DNA of 64,000 nt from Flavobacterium chilense (GCF_001602525.1 NZ_LSYT01000002.1:558001-622000), one strand, 5' to 3'; counted from the first letter of the stretch, positions 17,134 to 27,909 are shown. Numbers and translations are program-made. The notes: a model not told the origin generated them from the sequence alone.

Positions 17134-20100
17134 ATGATTCTAAAACTACTTTTGTTCGTTCGATCATTCTTTTTATTAAAATTAAATTCCTTTTCTTCTT
17201 CAGGAAAATCGTTTATTCCAAGTGTAAAACTGCTTTGCATAGGAATGTTTTTCATAGTATCAAACAACTATGGGCAGTGTACAACATATCCTGCAGGAAC
17301 AACTAAAGTTGGAGCTGACCAGTTTTTTTGTATTGATGGTACGAACCCTCTTACAGTTGGATCTGTAGCCGCACAACGGTATGTTGTTGTAAATGTAATA
17401 AAAGGATATAACTATACCTTTTCAGTACCGAATATTTGGGGAAGTTCAGGAGGTAGCAATATTGAATCTCTGGGAGTATTTGATGATGCAACTGGTAATG
17501 CATATTTAGCCCAAAACAATGGTACTAATGGTGCTAGCATCACATGGACAGCAACACTTTCAGGAAAAATTAGAGTTCTATTGTTAAGGAATAATAATTG
17601 TTCAACTACATCTGATACTACAACATCGACAATTACGCTTACTCTAAACTCAGTAGGGGATAACAGTACTATAGATTCTCAAACTGCATTTGGGACAGGG
17701 ACATGGAAAGGTCATATTTATAATTTTACTGGTGCAACACCACCTGGAGGATACCCTTCGCCCGCAACACTTTCTGAAACTACAACTCCTTTTATTACTG
17801 GTTTGCCTGCTAATTATGCAGGATATTATGATGTTGGTTCTGAGCAGTTTCCAACAGGTTTTAATTTTGGAGGAGATGATGATACCACTTGTTTCAATGT
17901 TTATTCTGAAGGAAATATAAGAGCTAGTATACTTACACACAATTTTGCTGTGCGTTATCGTATGCGATCTACTCGACCAGCAGGTTGTTATGTAGTCAAA
18001 ATTTTAGGAGATGATGGAGTACGTTTGTATATAAACAGTAAACTCGTTTTTGACAGATGGGTACAACAATCGCCTACAAATTATTATTATATTCTGGTTA
18101 ATTTACCAGCCAATGCTGATTTGGTTTTTGACTATTATGAAAATACAGGTAATAATCAGGTAAGTTTTCAGATCGACCCTTTCGATTCAACAGCAAATAT
18201 AATCACTGCTCCTGCAACAGTTAATTTTTGTGCTGGAGGAGATCCTGCCGTAATCGACGGTACTTTTAGGTACAATGATGCTGGCACAGAAATAGATAAT
18301 CCATACATTAATTATCAATGGCAGGTTTCAACAAATGGCAGTGCATACACTAATGTGCCTTCTAATGGTAATTCAAGAACATATGATCCTCCTGCAATTC
18401 CTAATGCAACAGGTTCAAATATTGTAACAAAATATAAACGAATAGCTACTGTTAATACTACTAATGCAGTAGGAGTAACCTGTACTTTTAATGATAGTAA
18501 TGAAGTTACATTTATTACAAGTCCGGCTGCACCGGCTACACCAGGTGCAATTTCTGGAACAGCTACCCAATGTCCGTCACTTACCGGACAGGTATATAGT
18601 ATTAGTCCCGTGGCTAATGCAATTAGTTATAACTGGACGGTTCCTACGGGATGGAGTATTACTAGTGGAGCAGGAACAACATCTATAACAGTTAATACAG
18701 GAACATCTGGACAAAACGGAAATATTACAGTTCAGGCGGTAAATGGTTGTACACCTAATGCAGCAAGAAGTTTGCCTGTAACAGTAAGTCCTAGTATTGG
18801 CGGTACAATTTCCGGAAGCACTTCAGTATGTTCTGCGACTAATAGTACAGTTTTGACATTGAGTGGTCAAACAGGAACGATCCTTAGATGGGAATCTTCT
18901 ACAGATGATTTTGCGACAGTAATTAATTCTATATCAAATACTACCACAACTTATACGGCTACAAATGTCAGTTCAACAACTAGCTATCGCGCCGTTATTC
19001 AAAGTGGAAGCTGTCCTGTTGTTTATTCTTCATTAGCTTATATTACGATGAATAAAATTGTAATCACAGACGCAGCAGTTTGTGTAGGTGGATCTGGGAG
19101 TATCGTAGCTTCTCCTGTTGCAAGCTCAGGACTTACAATTGCTGGCGCATGGACAGCTACTGATCCTACAGCAAACAGGCCGGCAAATTCTATAACGAGT
19201 GCTAGTGCTTGTAGTTTTACTACCACTGCAAGAAATTATGTGGCTACCACTTTTCAGGTTAATATAACAGGAACGTATGTTCTTGAAATGAACCCAAACA
19301 CAGCTTATGATGGAATGGGATACATTTATACTGGTTCATTTGTACCGGGAACTTGTAGTACAGGTTATGTAGCAGGAGATGATGATAGCGGATCTAATAA
19401 TGAACCTTTAATTACAGCTACTTTAACAGCAGGAACAACTTATACCTTGATTTCAACTACCTGGGCAACTAATACAACTCCATATGTTGGAATTTTTAGT
19501 TGGAAGATTACTCCACCAGTTGGCGGGAAAATTAGTACAACAGTAAATTGGTACACATCATCTGCAGGTGGAAATCCAATTGCAACTGGTTCACCATTTA
19601 ATCCTGTTGGTGTAGCTGGTTCAGGTCTTTCGAATACGAATACACCAGGAACAACAACATATTATGCTGCTTATCCAAGTGATCCTAGCTGTAGAACATC
19701 AGCAGCTTTTGTGATTAATGCATTACCAGCTGCTCCTACTGCATCAGCAACGAGCCAGCCAACTTGTACAGTAAACACAGGAACTATTACAATTACAGCA
19801 CCTTCTCCTGCAGCGGGAATAACTTATAGCATCGATGGATCAACCTATACAAATACTACAGGAGTATTTAATAACGTAGCGGTAGGATCTTATAATGTTA
19901 CTGTTAAAAACAGCTCAAATTGCGTATCACCGGCTACACCAGTAAGTATTAATCCTCCTACTGTTAAAACATGGAATGGTAGTAGTAGTACTATTTGGAA
20001 TACAGCTGCAAACTGGACTCCAAATGGTATACCAACAAGTTCAGATTGTGTTGTAGTACCAACCGGGGTGCCGCAACCGGTTATTTCGACAGCAGATGCC

Positions 20101-21618
20101 TTTGCTCAGATACTTACAGTTAATAATAATGCTTCTTTATCCGTTCAGAGTTCTTATACTTTGAATGTAGTAGACGGAATAACAGTATTAGGAACAGGTG
20201 CGTTAGTATTCGAAAATCATTCGGCTTTAATGCAATCAAATACGAGCCCAACGATCAACACCGGAAATATTACTTACAAACGTATAGCAGTACAAATCCG
20301 TCGTGGAGATTTTGTGTATTGGTCGACACCGGTTAGTCCTCAAAAATTATTTGATGTTTCTCCTTTTACTTTATCTGATAAGTATTTTGGTTTTAATGGT
20401 GATAATTGGGTTGAGACAAATTCAAATACAACAATGGTGGTTGGTAAAGGTTATATCATACGCGCACCATCAAGCTTCTCTATTACTGCTAAAGCAGATT
20501 ATCCAGCTTCTTTTATAGGTACGCCAAATAATGGTGATTTATCAGGTGAAACTTTAGTAGCAAATAAAAATTATTTAATTGGAAATCCATATCCATCTGC
20601 TCTTGACGCTAAAAAGTTTTTAGGGGCAAACTTATTTTTGGATGGAACCTTATACTTCTGGACTCATAATACGCCGGTAAATCTTTCGGGTGCATATCAA
20701 TATGATGGGAATGACTATGCATCTTATAACCTTACAGGTGGTACAGCAACATCATTACCAGCACCTAGTGGTAGTATACCAGGAAATGATTCCCGTATGC
20801 CATCTGGTAAAATAGCGGCAGGACAATCATTCTTTGCCAGTACTAATGCAGGAGGAACAGTTACTTTTAATAATTTAATGCGTTTACCGGCAGCAGATAA
20901 TACACAGTTTTTTAAACCAGGAAAAACATCAAAAAGTACTGAAACAAATCGTCTATGGTTAAATATGACGAATGACGATGGATTGTTTAAACAAATGCTT
21001 ATTGGTTATGTAGAAGGTGCTACAAATGAATTTGAAAACAGATATGATGGAGTTAGTTTTGACGGTAATCCTTATTTAGATTTCTATAGTGTTGGTAACG
21101 GAAACAAATATGTAATTCAGGGTAGAGCATTACCATTTACAGATACAGATATGGTTTCGTTAGGTTATCGTAGTTCTGTTGAAGGTAAATTTACAATTTC
21201 AATAGATCAGGTTGAAGGTGATTTATCGAATCAGGATATTTATCTTGAAGATAAAACAACAGGAAAAATCCATGATTTAAGAAGCAGTAATTATACTTTT
21301 ACAACTGCAATAGGAACTTTTACAGATCGTTTTGTATTGCGTTACACTAACAAAACACTTGGTATTGGAGATGTAGAAAATCCGGATAATAGTATACTGG
21401 TTTCGGTTAAAGATAAAGTGGTGAAAGTAACTTCTAGTAAAGAAAACATTAAACAAGTTACCCTTTTTGATGTATCAGGAAAACAACTTTATAGTAAAAA
21501 TAAAGTAGGTGCTACAGAATTGCAGCTGCAAAATTTACCAATAAGTAATCAGGTTCTATTAGTAAATATTACATTAGAAAATGGATATGTAACTACAAAA
21601 AAGATTATCCTTAAATAA
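17134..21618 (+). CDS. Very large T9SS-exported protein with PA14-like and PKD-like domains (array member 4)
   Basis: A 1494-residue protein and the largest in the window. The N-terminus is long: a basic/hydrophobic stretch, then a signal-like segment (VKLLCIGMFFIVSNNYG near 30-46). The exact start is therefore uncertain. Residues about 48-180 form a CUB-like beta domain. About 188-349 is PA14-like (ILGDDGVRLYINS, then VFDYYENTGNNQVSF), matching the one in array member 2. Near 456-556 is a PKD-like domain (ISYNWTVPTGWSI), followed by further Ig-like repeats. From about 1044 the shared array module starts (VYWSTPVSPQKL, LIGNPYPSALDA, FWTHNTP). It ends in the type C T9SS sorting domain (LFDVSGKQLYSK, TTKKIILK). 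Confidence 0.85.
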   Translation: MILKLLLFVRSFFLLKLNSFSSSGKSFIPSVKLLCIGMFFIVSNNYGQCTTYPAGTTKVGADQFFCIDGTNPLTVGSVAAQRYVVVNVIKGYNYTFSVPNIWGSSGGSNIESLGVFDDATGNAYLAQNNGTNGASITWTATLSGKIRVLLLRNNNCSTTSDTTTSTITLTLNSVGDNSTIDSQTAFGTGTWKGHIYNFTGATPPGGYPSPATLSETTTPFITGLPANYAGYYDVGSEQFPTGFNFGGDDDTTCFNVYSEGNIRASILTHNFAVRYRMRSTRPAGCYVVKILGDDGVRLYINSKLVFDRWVQQSPTNYYYILVNLPANADLVFDYYENTGNNQVSFQIDPFDSTANIITAPATVNFCAGGDPAVIDGTFRYNDAGTEIDNPYINYQWQVSTNGSAYTNVPSNGNSRTYDPPAIPNATGSNIVTKYKRIATVNTTNAVGVTCTFNDSNEVTFITSPAAPATPGAISGTATQCPSLTGQVYSISPVANAISYNWTVPTGWSITSGAGTTSITVNTGTSGQNGNITVQAVNGCTPNAARSLPVTVSPSIGGTISGSTSVCSATNSTVLTLSGQTGTILRWESSTDDFATVINSISNTTTTYTATNVSSTTSYRAVIQSGSCPVVYSSLAYITMNKIVITDAAVCVGGSGSIVASPVASSGLTIAGAWTATDPTANRPANSITSASACSFTTTARNYVATTFQVNITGTYVLEMNPNTAYDGMGYIYTGSFVPGTCSTGYVAGDDDSGSNNEPLITATLTAGTTYTLISTTWATNTTPYVGIFSWKITPPVGGKISTTVNWYTSSAGGNPIATGSPFNPVGVAGSGLSNTNTPGTTTYYAAYPSDPSCRTSAAFVINALPAAPTASATSQPTCTVNTGTITITAPSPAAGITYSIDGSTYTNTTGVFNNVAVGSYNVTVKNSSNCVSPATPVSINPPTVKTWNGSSSTIWNTAANWTPNGIPTSSDCVVVPTGVPQPVISTADAFAQILTVNNNASLSVQSSYTLNVVDGITVLGTGALVFENHSALMQSNTSPTINTGNITYKRIAVQIRRGDFVYWSTPVSPQKLFDVSPFTLSDKYFGFNGDNWVETNSNTTMVVGKGYIIRAPSSFSITAKADYPASFIGTPNNGDLSGETLVANKNYLIGNPYPSALDAKKFLGANLFLDGTLYFWTHNTPVNLSGAYQYDGNDYASYNLTGGTATSLPAPSGSIPGNDSRMPSGKIAAGQSFFASTNAGGTVTFNNLMRLPAADNTQFFKPGKTSKSTETNRLWLNMTNDDGLFKQMLIGYVEGATNEFENRYDGVSFDGNPYLDFYSVGNGNKYVIQGRALPFTDTDMVSLGYRSSVEGKFTISIDQVEGDLSNQDIYLEDKTTGKIHDLRSSNYTFTTAIGTFTDRFVLRYTNKTLGIGDVENPDNSILVSVKDKVVKVTSSKENIKQVTLFDVSGKQLYSKNKVGATELQLQNLPISNQVLLVNITLENGYVTTKKIILK

Positions 21619-21637
21619 AAAAATAAGACTAAATTTT

Positions 21638-21669
21638 AAAAATCCATTCCGTTTTCGGAATGGATTTTT
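21638..21669 (+). terminator. Terminator of array member 4
   Basis: A 14-bp stem (21638-21651 with 21656-21669) around a TTTT loop, followed by more T residues, 20 bases after the stop. Confidence 0.85.
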
Positions 21670-21790
21670 TTTATGGGATCAAATCTAAATATCACTAAAA
21701 GTGGGTATTGTAATAGATAATTAAAAGAATTATCATTGCAGTTAATTCTTACAATTAAGCCATGTTTAATTGTAGTTAAATACTTTTAGT

Positions 21791-24700
21791 ATGATGAATA
21801 AATATATTTTCTCACTGATTCTTTTTAGTTTTTTTATTCAAATTCATCTGTATGGACAACAAGGAAAAGTAGATATTACCTTTAATACAATTGATAACGG
21901 ATTGTATGGAGACGGCTTTGATAATACAGTAAGAACATTGTCCTTGCAGTCAGATCAAAAACTTATTGTAGGTGGAGATTATTTGAGCCTAAACGGAATT
22001 CCAAATTCTTATTTAAGCCGTTTAGAGCCAGACGGTGTTATAGATGAAAGTTTTAATACAGGAACAGGTTTAAATGGTAAAGTTTATGATTCTTATATCC
22101 AGAGTGATCAAAAAATAATTATAGCGGGAAGTTTTACTTCTTATAACGGAAATAGTTCAGGAAGACTTATTCGTTTAAACGAAGACGGTTCACAGGACAC
22201 AACATTCAATACTTCAATAGGAGCAACGAACGGAATTATCTATAAAGTTTGTCAGCAGCCTGATGGGAAAATTATAATCGTTGGGAGCTTTACAAAATAC
22301 AACAATGTAACAGTAAACAGAATTGCCCGGATTCTTCCAAATGGAGATTTGGATACCTCCTTCAATACAGGTTCGGGTTCAGCTCTTAATATAACAAATG
22401 TTAAGATATTGCCTGATGCAAAAGTTTTAATCTCAGGTAATTTTACAGCATTTAATGGAGTTGCAATTAATCGTATTGCACGTTTATTTTCAAATGGTAC
22501 AATTGATCCCGGTTTTAATATTGGTTCAGGGTTTAGCAATGATGTAAATGCCATGGTTATACAGGCAGACGGTAAAATTATTCTGGGAGGAAAATTTACA
22601 GAATACAATGGAATAACAGCTAATCGAATTATCCGGCTAAATGAAGATGCAACGATTGATACAGGTTTTTTATCCGGATCAGGTTTAACTGTCGATGCGG
22701 TTCAGGTTATTAAAACGGATGATCTTGGTCGCATTATGATTGGCGGATCTTTTAAAGGTTTTTATAATGGAATTGCAGTCAACCGAATATTTCTTCTAAA
22801 CCCGGACGGAAGTATAGATCCAAATTTTGATGTTGGAGCTGGTCCAGGTTCGGCATCTGTTTTGGCTTTGGCAAATACTCCTGATGAATCATGGTATGTA
22901 GGAGGATCGTTTTCTGTTTTTGATGGTCAGAATCAGGGAAGATTAGCAAAGATAAATGAAGACGGAGAACACGATACAGGATTTCTGGCTGCCGGAATTG
23001 GCTTTGATAATGCAGTTCATAAAGTTTTGTCATTGCAAAATAGTAAGACAATGGTATTTGGTAATTTCACTAAATTCAATGCCGTTTTAACCTCAAGAAT
23101 AACAAGGCTATTAGAGAATGGTTTATCTGATGATACTTTTAATACAGGACAATCCGGAGCCAATAATTTAATAAAAACAGCCGTTTTGCAATCTAATAGT
23201 AAAATAATCTTAGGAGGTAATTTTACCAAATACAACGGTATAACTTGTAATCGTCTGGTTCGGATTTTGCCTGACGGAGCAATTGATAATACGTTTAATA
23301 CGGGTTCAGGATTTAAAAGTCAGGTATATGCTATTGCCATGCAGGATGAGAAAATCATTGTCGCAGGAAATTTTACCACTTACAATGATGCACCTGCCGG
23401 AAGAATAGTGAGATTACTAGAAAATGGTTCACCTGATCCCGGTTTCAATCCCGGTTTTGGTGCTGATGCAATAATTGAAAGTATCCTGATTCAGCCCGAC
23501 GGAAAAATTCTGGTTGGCGGACGCTTTAATAATTTTAATGGTCAGTCCTTTTCCCGCTTGGTCCGATTAAATTATAACGGAAGTATTGATTCGGGGTTTA
23601 ATGTTGGAGCCGGCTTTGATAAATATGTATACACTATGGCACTCCAATCTGATCAGAAAATAATTATTGGAGGTTCATTTCTAAGTTATAACGGAGTTTC
23701 TCAAAAACGAATTCTGAGATTAAATCCTAACGGAAGTTAAGATACTACTTTCGAGTCAGGTGTTGGTTTTAGTAACGGAGATGTTTTGAGTCTTTTAGTG
23801 CAGCCTGATGATAAAATTTTAGTTGGCGGAACCTTTTCGGGAACATATAAAACAATCCCTGCTTTACGATTAATCCGATTGTTAAAATCAGGAGATTACG
23901 ATTCTTCTTTTAATGCGAGTGTAAATGGAAAACTCAATACGATGAGCTTTTCGTCAGATCAGAGGTTAATGATAGGAGGAGATTTTAATTCGGTATCAGG
24001 GCTTTCTAAACACAGAATTGCACGTTTAAAACTTTGCTTGGAATCTACAATTTGGAATGGTATTTCATGGTCTGATGGTTTTCCGTCAGGCGGAAAAGAA
24101 TTAGTTTTTAAAGAAGATTATCCTAATTTACAAACAGCGAATGTTTGTAGCTGTAAAATTGATGAAGGAAAAACAGTAACACTTCTAAATGCAAATACTT
24201 TAGGCCTCGAATTTGATTATTCAGGATTAGGAACATTAGTACTGGAAGATTCAGCCAGTTTGTATCAATCAGATGATGAAATAGTAAACACAGGAATTGT
24301 TCATGCAAAAAGAAAATCATCACCAATCTTAAAATTCGATTATACCTACTGGTCATCTCCTGTAAGTCATCAAACATTGTTTGATGTTTCTTCCAATACA
24401 TTACAAGATAAATACTTTTCTTTTAATTATGTTCTGAATGATTGGAAAGAAGAAGATCCGTCAGAAATCATGGTGTTGGGTAAAGGTTATATTATTCGTG
24501 GTCCGCAAGACTTTTCGACCACTCTTCCTTCGATATTCGAAGCAATATTTAAAGGAGTGCCAAACAACGGAAAAATTAGTTTGGATTTAGGAACAATGGA
24601 TACTCCTAACTTAATTGGAAACCCATATCCTTCAGCTTTAGATGCCGATTTATTCTTATCGCAAAACAAATCAAATATAAAAGGAGCGCTTTATTTCTGG

Positions 24701-25642
24701 ACACATAACACACCTTATTCAAATGATCAGTATAATGCAGATGACTACGCCGTTTATAATTCTCTGGGAGGAGTTGCAACCAGAGGTTCTTTGTCGTCAG
24801 GAATGAATCAAACAATTCCTGATGGAACAATTGCTTCAGGTCAGGCTTTTTTTGTTCTCAGTAAAAATCAGGGCAATGTAGTGTTTAATAATAGTATGCG
24901 GATTAAAGAAAGAAATTCAGTCTTTTTTAAACCGGGAAGAAACACTAAAAAAAATAAAAGCGGAATAGAACGACACCGAATCTGGTTAAATCTGGAGAAT
25001 ACACAAGGCGTTTTTAAACAAATTCTGGTGGGTTACATCAAGGGAGCAACCAATTTGTATGACGAAGATTATGATGCAGAATCCTTTAATGGTAATTCGT
25101 ACGCAGATTTTTACAGTATAATCAAAAATAAGGATTTGGTAATTCAGGGTCGTGCTTTACCATTTACAGATACAGATGTAGTTCCATTAGGATATAAAAC
25201 CATTATGAGAGGAAATTTTACGATTTCAATATCCGATACAGATGGTGATTTAAGCAATATGCCTATTTACATAGAAGACAAAGTAGCTGGTGTTATACAT
25301 GATTTGCGTGCCGGTAATTACACATTTACAACTACATCAGGAACTTTTACAGATCGCCTGGTTTTAAGATATACAAATACAACTTTAGCAACCAACGATT
25401 TTGGAAATAATGAGAATAATATTCTGGTATCTGTAAAAAATAAAGCAATCAATATAATATCCTTTAGTGAAAACATAAAAGAAGTCACAGTTTTTGATGT
25501 TTCAGGAAGACAGCTTTACAATAAGAAGAAAGTTGGAAGTTTAGAATTGCCCATATCTAATTTGCAATCTGGAAATCAGGTTTTGTTAATCAAAGTGACT
25601 TTAGAAAATAATCTTACTACAACTCGAAAAGTTATATTCTGA
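21791..25642 (+). pseudogene. T9SS-exported delta-60 repeat propeller protein split by an in-frame stop (array member 5)
   Basis: Two open frames (21791-23740 and 23786-25642) are in the same phase, separated only by TAA at 23738-23740. The 15 sense codons after it continue the repeat pattern (DTTFESGVGFS), so this was one gene of about 1283 codons. After a signal peptide come 14 delta-60 (TIGR02608/DUF5122-like) repeats, each with a core like PDGKIIIVGSF and a linker like LNEDGSQDTTFN. In the linker before repeat 13 the stop occupies the Q/I position. CAA to TAA is the simplest change. The array-wide module starts near codon 833 and the type C sorting domain ends the second half. Read as is, the first part lacks its secretion signal for T9SS. 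Sequencing error or a recent nonsense mutation are both possible. Confidence 0.8.
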
Positions 25643-25659
25643 AATTTTAGCTGAAAGAG

Positions 25660-25691
25660 AAAACCAGTTGCAATAAATTATAACTGGCTTT
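25660..25691. terminator. Probable terminator between convergent genes
   Basis: A 10-bp stem with one mismatch (25660-25669 with 25682-25691) and a 12-base A/T loop, followed by a T-rich run. It sits between array member 5 (+) and the cupin gene (-). Confidence 0.5.
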
Positions 25692-25700
25692 CTTTTTCTG

Positions 25701-26573
25701 TCAGGCGCTCTTTCGCAGATTCTCATGAGTATTCTGAATTGCTTTTTCATTTTTATAATCAATCCATTTCTGACCTTTTACCTTTCGCATTAAAATATCA
25801 AAATAGCGCATAATAAGAACATTATAAACCGCCTTTGATAAATTGGTAATGTTTTTAGGAAAAGCCCTTAAACTCATCGAAAAACCGGGTGTGAGATACT
25901 TCATATAATGCCAGTATCCTTCCGGCATATACAACATTTCACCATGTTTTAGATTGGTGATGTAGCCTTCTGCATTTTGAAGAGCAGGAAACTTTTCGTA
26001 ATCCGGATTGTCAAAATCAATGTCTTCTCTCGAAATCAAAGCGTGAGGTACTTTATACATAAATTTAGACTGGTCCGGTGGAAAAATCATACATTGCTTT
26101 TCTCCATGAAAGTGAAAATGCAGAATATTAGAATAGTCAATATCATAATGCATAAATACTTTCGAATTTTCTCCGCCAAAAAACAACATAGGCATTTGCT
26201 TTACCAGTTTTAAACCAATATCGGGCCAGAGAAAGTCATTGTTGAGAGAGGGTACTTCTTTCATCAAATTATAAAGAAAGATGCGGTAATTGGTAGGTTT
26301 TGATTCTAAAAGAGCAATATAGTCGCTCATTTTCATTTTTGTATGAGCTTCATTAAAACCATCTTCATGATTTACGGGTCTGTTGTCATACAAAGGGACA
26401 ATGGTATCTCCGGCAATTTCATTAATATAGGATAATTTCCATTTATGATAAGCGGGCCATTCTTCGGTTAATTCTTCAATAACAACGGGGATCTGTTTTT
26501 TTACATATTGGGAAATAAAATCGGCTTTTGAGGTCTTTTTTACCCTTTCAATTTGTTTTAATTTCATATTCAT
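25701..26573 (-). CDS. Cupin-like (JmjC-type) Fe(II)/2-oxoglutarate oxygenase family protein
   Basis: A 290-residue protein of the cupin_8/JmjC-like family. The metal-binding triad is visible: H142 and D144 in FMHYDID and H222 in MPEGYWHYMKYL. LHFHFHGEKQCMIFPPDQ (about 151-168) is the typical central strand region. Such enzymes hydroxylate proteins or small molecules; the substrate cannot be told from this sequence. Start ATG 26573 gives a plausible N-terminus with no signal peptide, so it is cytoplasmic. It sits between the surface-protein array and bioB and is preceded by the bioB terminator, so it has its own transcript. Confidence 0.8.
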   Translation of the reverse strand: MNMKLKQIERVKKTSKADFISQYVKKQIPVVIEELTEEWPAYHKWKLSYINEIAGDTIVPLYDNRPVNHEDGFNEAHTKMKMSDYIALLESKPTNYRIFLYNLMKEVPSLNNDFLWPDIGLKLVKQMPMLFFGGENSKVFMHYDIDYSNILHFHFHGEKQCMIFPPDQSKFMYKVPHALISREDIDFDNPDYEKFPALQNAEGYITNLKHGEMLYMPEGYWHYMKYLTPGFSMSLRAFPKNITNLSKAVYNVLIMRYFDILMRKVKGQKWIDYKNEKAIQNTHENLRKSA

Positions 26574-26583
26574 AAATAAAAAA

Positions 26584-26616
26584 AAATTGCTTATAACTCA
26601 GTGGTATAAGCAATTT
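26584..26616 (-). terminator. Terminator of bioB
   Basis: A perfect 12-bp stem (26584-26595 with 26605-26616) and a 9-base loop. On the minus strand it is followed by a run of U residues. It lies 34 bases after the bioB stop. Confidence 0.8.
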
Positions 26617-26650
26617 AAAAATATTTATCGAGATATATGTACTCTTTTAC

Positions 26651-27739
26651 TTAAATTTTTGATTTGATCGAAGCATCAAGGTTTCTTTCAATTGTGTGTC
26701 CCGGTCTTGACCATTTAGGTTTTTCGCCCAATGAAGCAAATTGAGAATCAGCAGCTTCAACTGTTTTAGGCTGAGAAACTTTCGTAAATGGCTTTTGCGG
26801 AATCAAACCTAACATCTCGAACATTTTCATGTCTTCATGAACATCCGGATTTGGTGTAGTAAGTAATTTGTCACCAGCAAAAATAGAATTAGCACCTGCA
26901 AAAAAGCACATCGCTTGCCCTTCGCGGCTCATAGCCGTTCTTCCTGCAGATAAACGTACCTGAGTGTCCGGCATAATAATTCTTGTGGTAGCAACCATAC
27001 GAATCATTTCCCAGATTTCAACTGGTTTTTCCTCTTCCATTGGAGTTCCTTCAACAGCAACCAAAGCATTAATTGGCACTGATTCAGGCTGAGGGTTTAA
27101 AGTCGAAAGAGCCACAAGCATTCCGGCCCTGTCTTCGATGCTTTCTCCCATACCAATAATTCCACCGCTGCAAACCGTAACATTCGTTTTACGAACATTT
27201 TCGATTGTTTGTATACGGTCTTCAAAACCACGGGTCGAAATGACATCTTTATAATATTCTTCAGAAGTATCCAGATTGTGATTGTAGGCGTATAAACCTG
27301 CTTCTGCCAAACGTTGTGCCTGATTTTCGGTAATCATACCCAGCGTACAGCAAACTTCCATATCCAGTTTGTTAATGGTACGAACCATTTCTAAAACCTG
27401 ATCAAATTCTTCACCATCTTTTACGTTTCTCCAGGCAGCACCCATACAAACGCGGGATGATCCGTTTGATTTTGCACGTAAAGCCTGTGCTTTTACCTGA
27501 CTTACACTCATTAAATCATTTCCTTCGACACCTGTGCTATAACGGGCAGCTTGCGGACAGTAACCACAATCTTCCGGACAGCCTCCGGTTTTGATAGAAA
27601 GTAAAGTAGAAACCTGAACAACGTTCGGGTCATGTTTTTGTCTGTGAATGGTTGCTGCTTCATATAGCAAGTCCATCATAGGTTTATTATAAATGGCGAT
27701 TATTTCGTCTTTGGTCCAGTTGTGTTTGGTAATGCTCAT
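26651..27739 (-). CDS. bioB: Biotin synthase
   Basis: A radical SAM enzyme that inserts sulfur into dethiobiotin to form biotin, the last step of the pathway. The protein has 362 residues, slightly longer than E. coli BioB. The 4Fe-4S cluster motif is C54-x3-C58-x2-C61 within TGGCPEDCGYCPQAARY. YNHNLDTS and the conserved RLSAGR segment near 270 support BioB rather than another radical SAM protein. It is transcribed alone, apart from bioD-bioA, which lie beyond the surface-protein array on the other strand. bioF and bioC are not in the window. Confidence 0.95.
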   Translation of the reverse strand: MSITKHNWTKDEIIAIYNKPMMDLLYEAATIHRQKHDPNVVQVSTLLSIKTGGCPEDCGYCPQAARYSTGVEGNDLMSVSQVKAQALRAKSNGSSRVCMGAAWRNVKDGEEFDQVLEMVRTINKLDMEVCCTLGMITENQAQRLAEAGLYAYNHNLDTSEEYYKDVISTRGFEDRIQTIENVRKTNVTVCSGGIIGMGESIEDRAGMLVALSTLNPQPESVPINALVAVEGTPMEEEKPVEIWEMIRMVATTRIIMPDTQVRLSAGRTAMSREGQAMCFFAGANSIFAGDKLLTTPNPDVHEDMKMFEMLGLIPQKPFTKVSQPKTVEAADSQFASLGEKPKWSRPGHTIERNLDASIKSKI

Positions 27740-27761
27740 AGATACATTGTTTTTGAAGCTT

Positions 27762-27791
27762 CAAAAGTAATTAAATTGTTCTAATCAGCAA
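27762..27791 (-). promoter_or_regulatory. Promoter of bioB
   Basis: On the minus strand, TTG (27791-27789), a 19-base spacer and TACTTTTG (27769-27762) match the Bacteroidota -33/-7 consensus well. The leader would be about 16 bases, too short for a riboswitch. Confidence 0.5.
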
Positions 27792-27836
27792 TATTGATTA
27801 CTTAAATGAATATTTCACAGGTATTTTCAAAAAAGA

Positions 27837-27884
27837 AACACTCTAAAATCATATAATTGTAAATTTTTATGATTTTAGAGTGTT
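27837..27884 (-). terminator. Terminator after the 27910-28347 gene
   Basis: A perfect 17-bp stem (27837-27853 with 27868-27884) with a 14-base loop, 25 bases after the stop. A T-rich tract follows on the minus-strand transcript. Confidence 0.7.
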
Positions 27885-27909
27885 AAAAAGTTTGATTTAT
27901 TTTTAAAAA

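Noticed and set aside
22252..23235. Several minus-strand open frames of 70-118 codons across the propeller gene
   Set aside because: They repeat in step with the delta-60 repeats, so they are a by-product of repeated codons, not genes.
27740..27836. Possible biotin operator or riboswitch upstream of bioB
   Set aside because: The leader predicted from the promoter is about 16 bases, and no palindrome of BirA or BioR type was seen.
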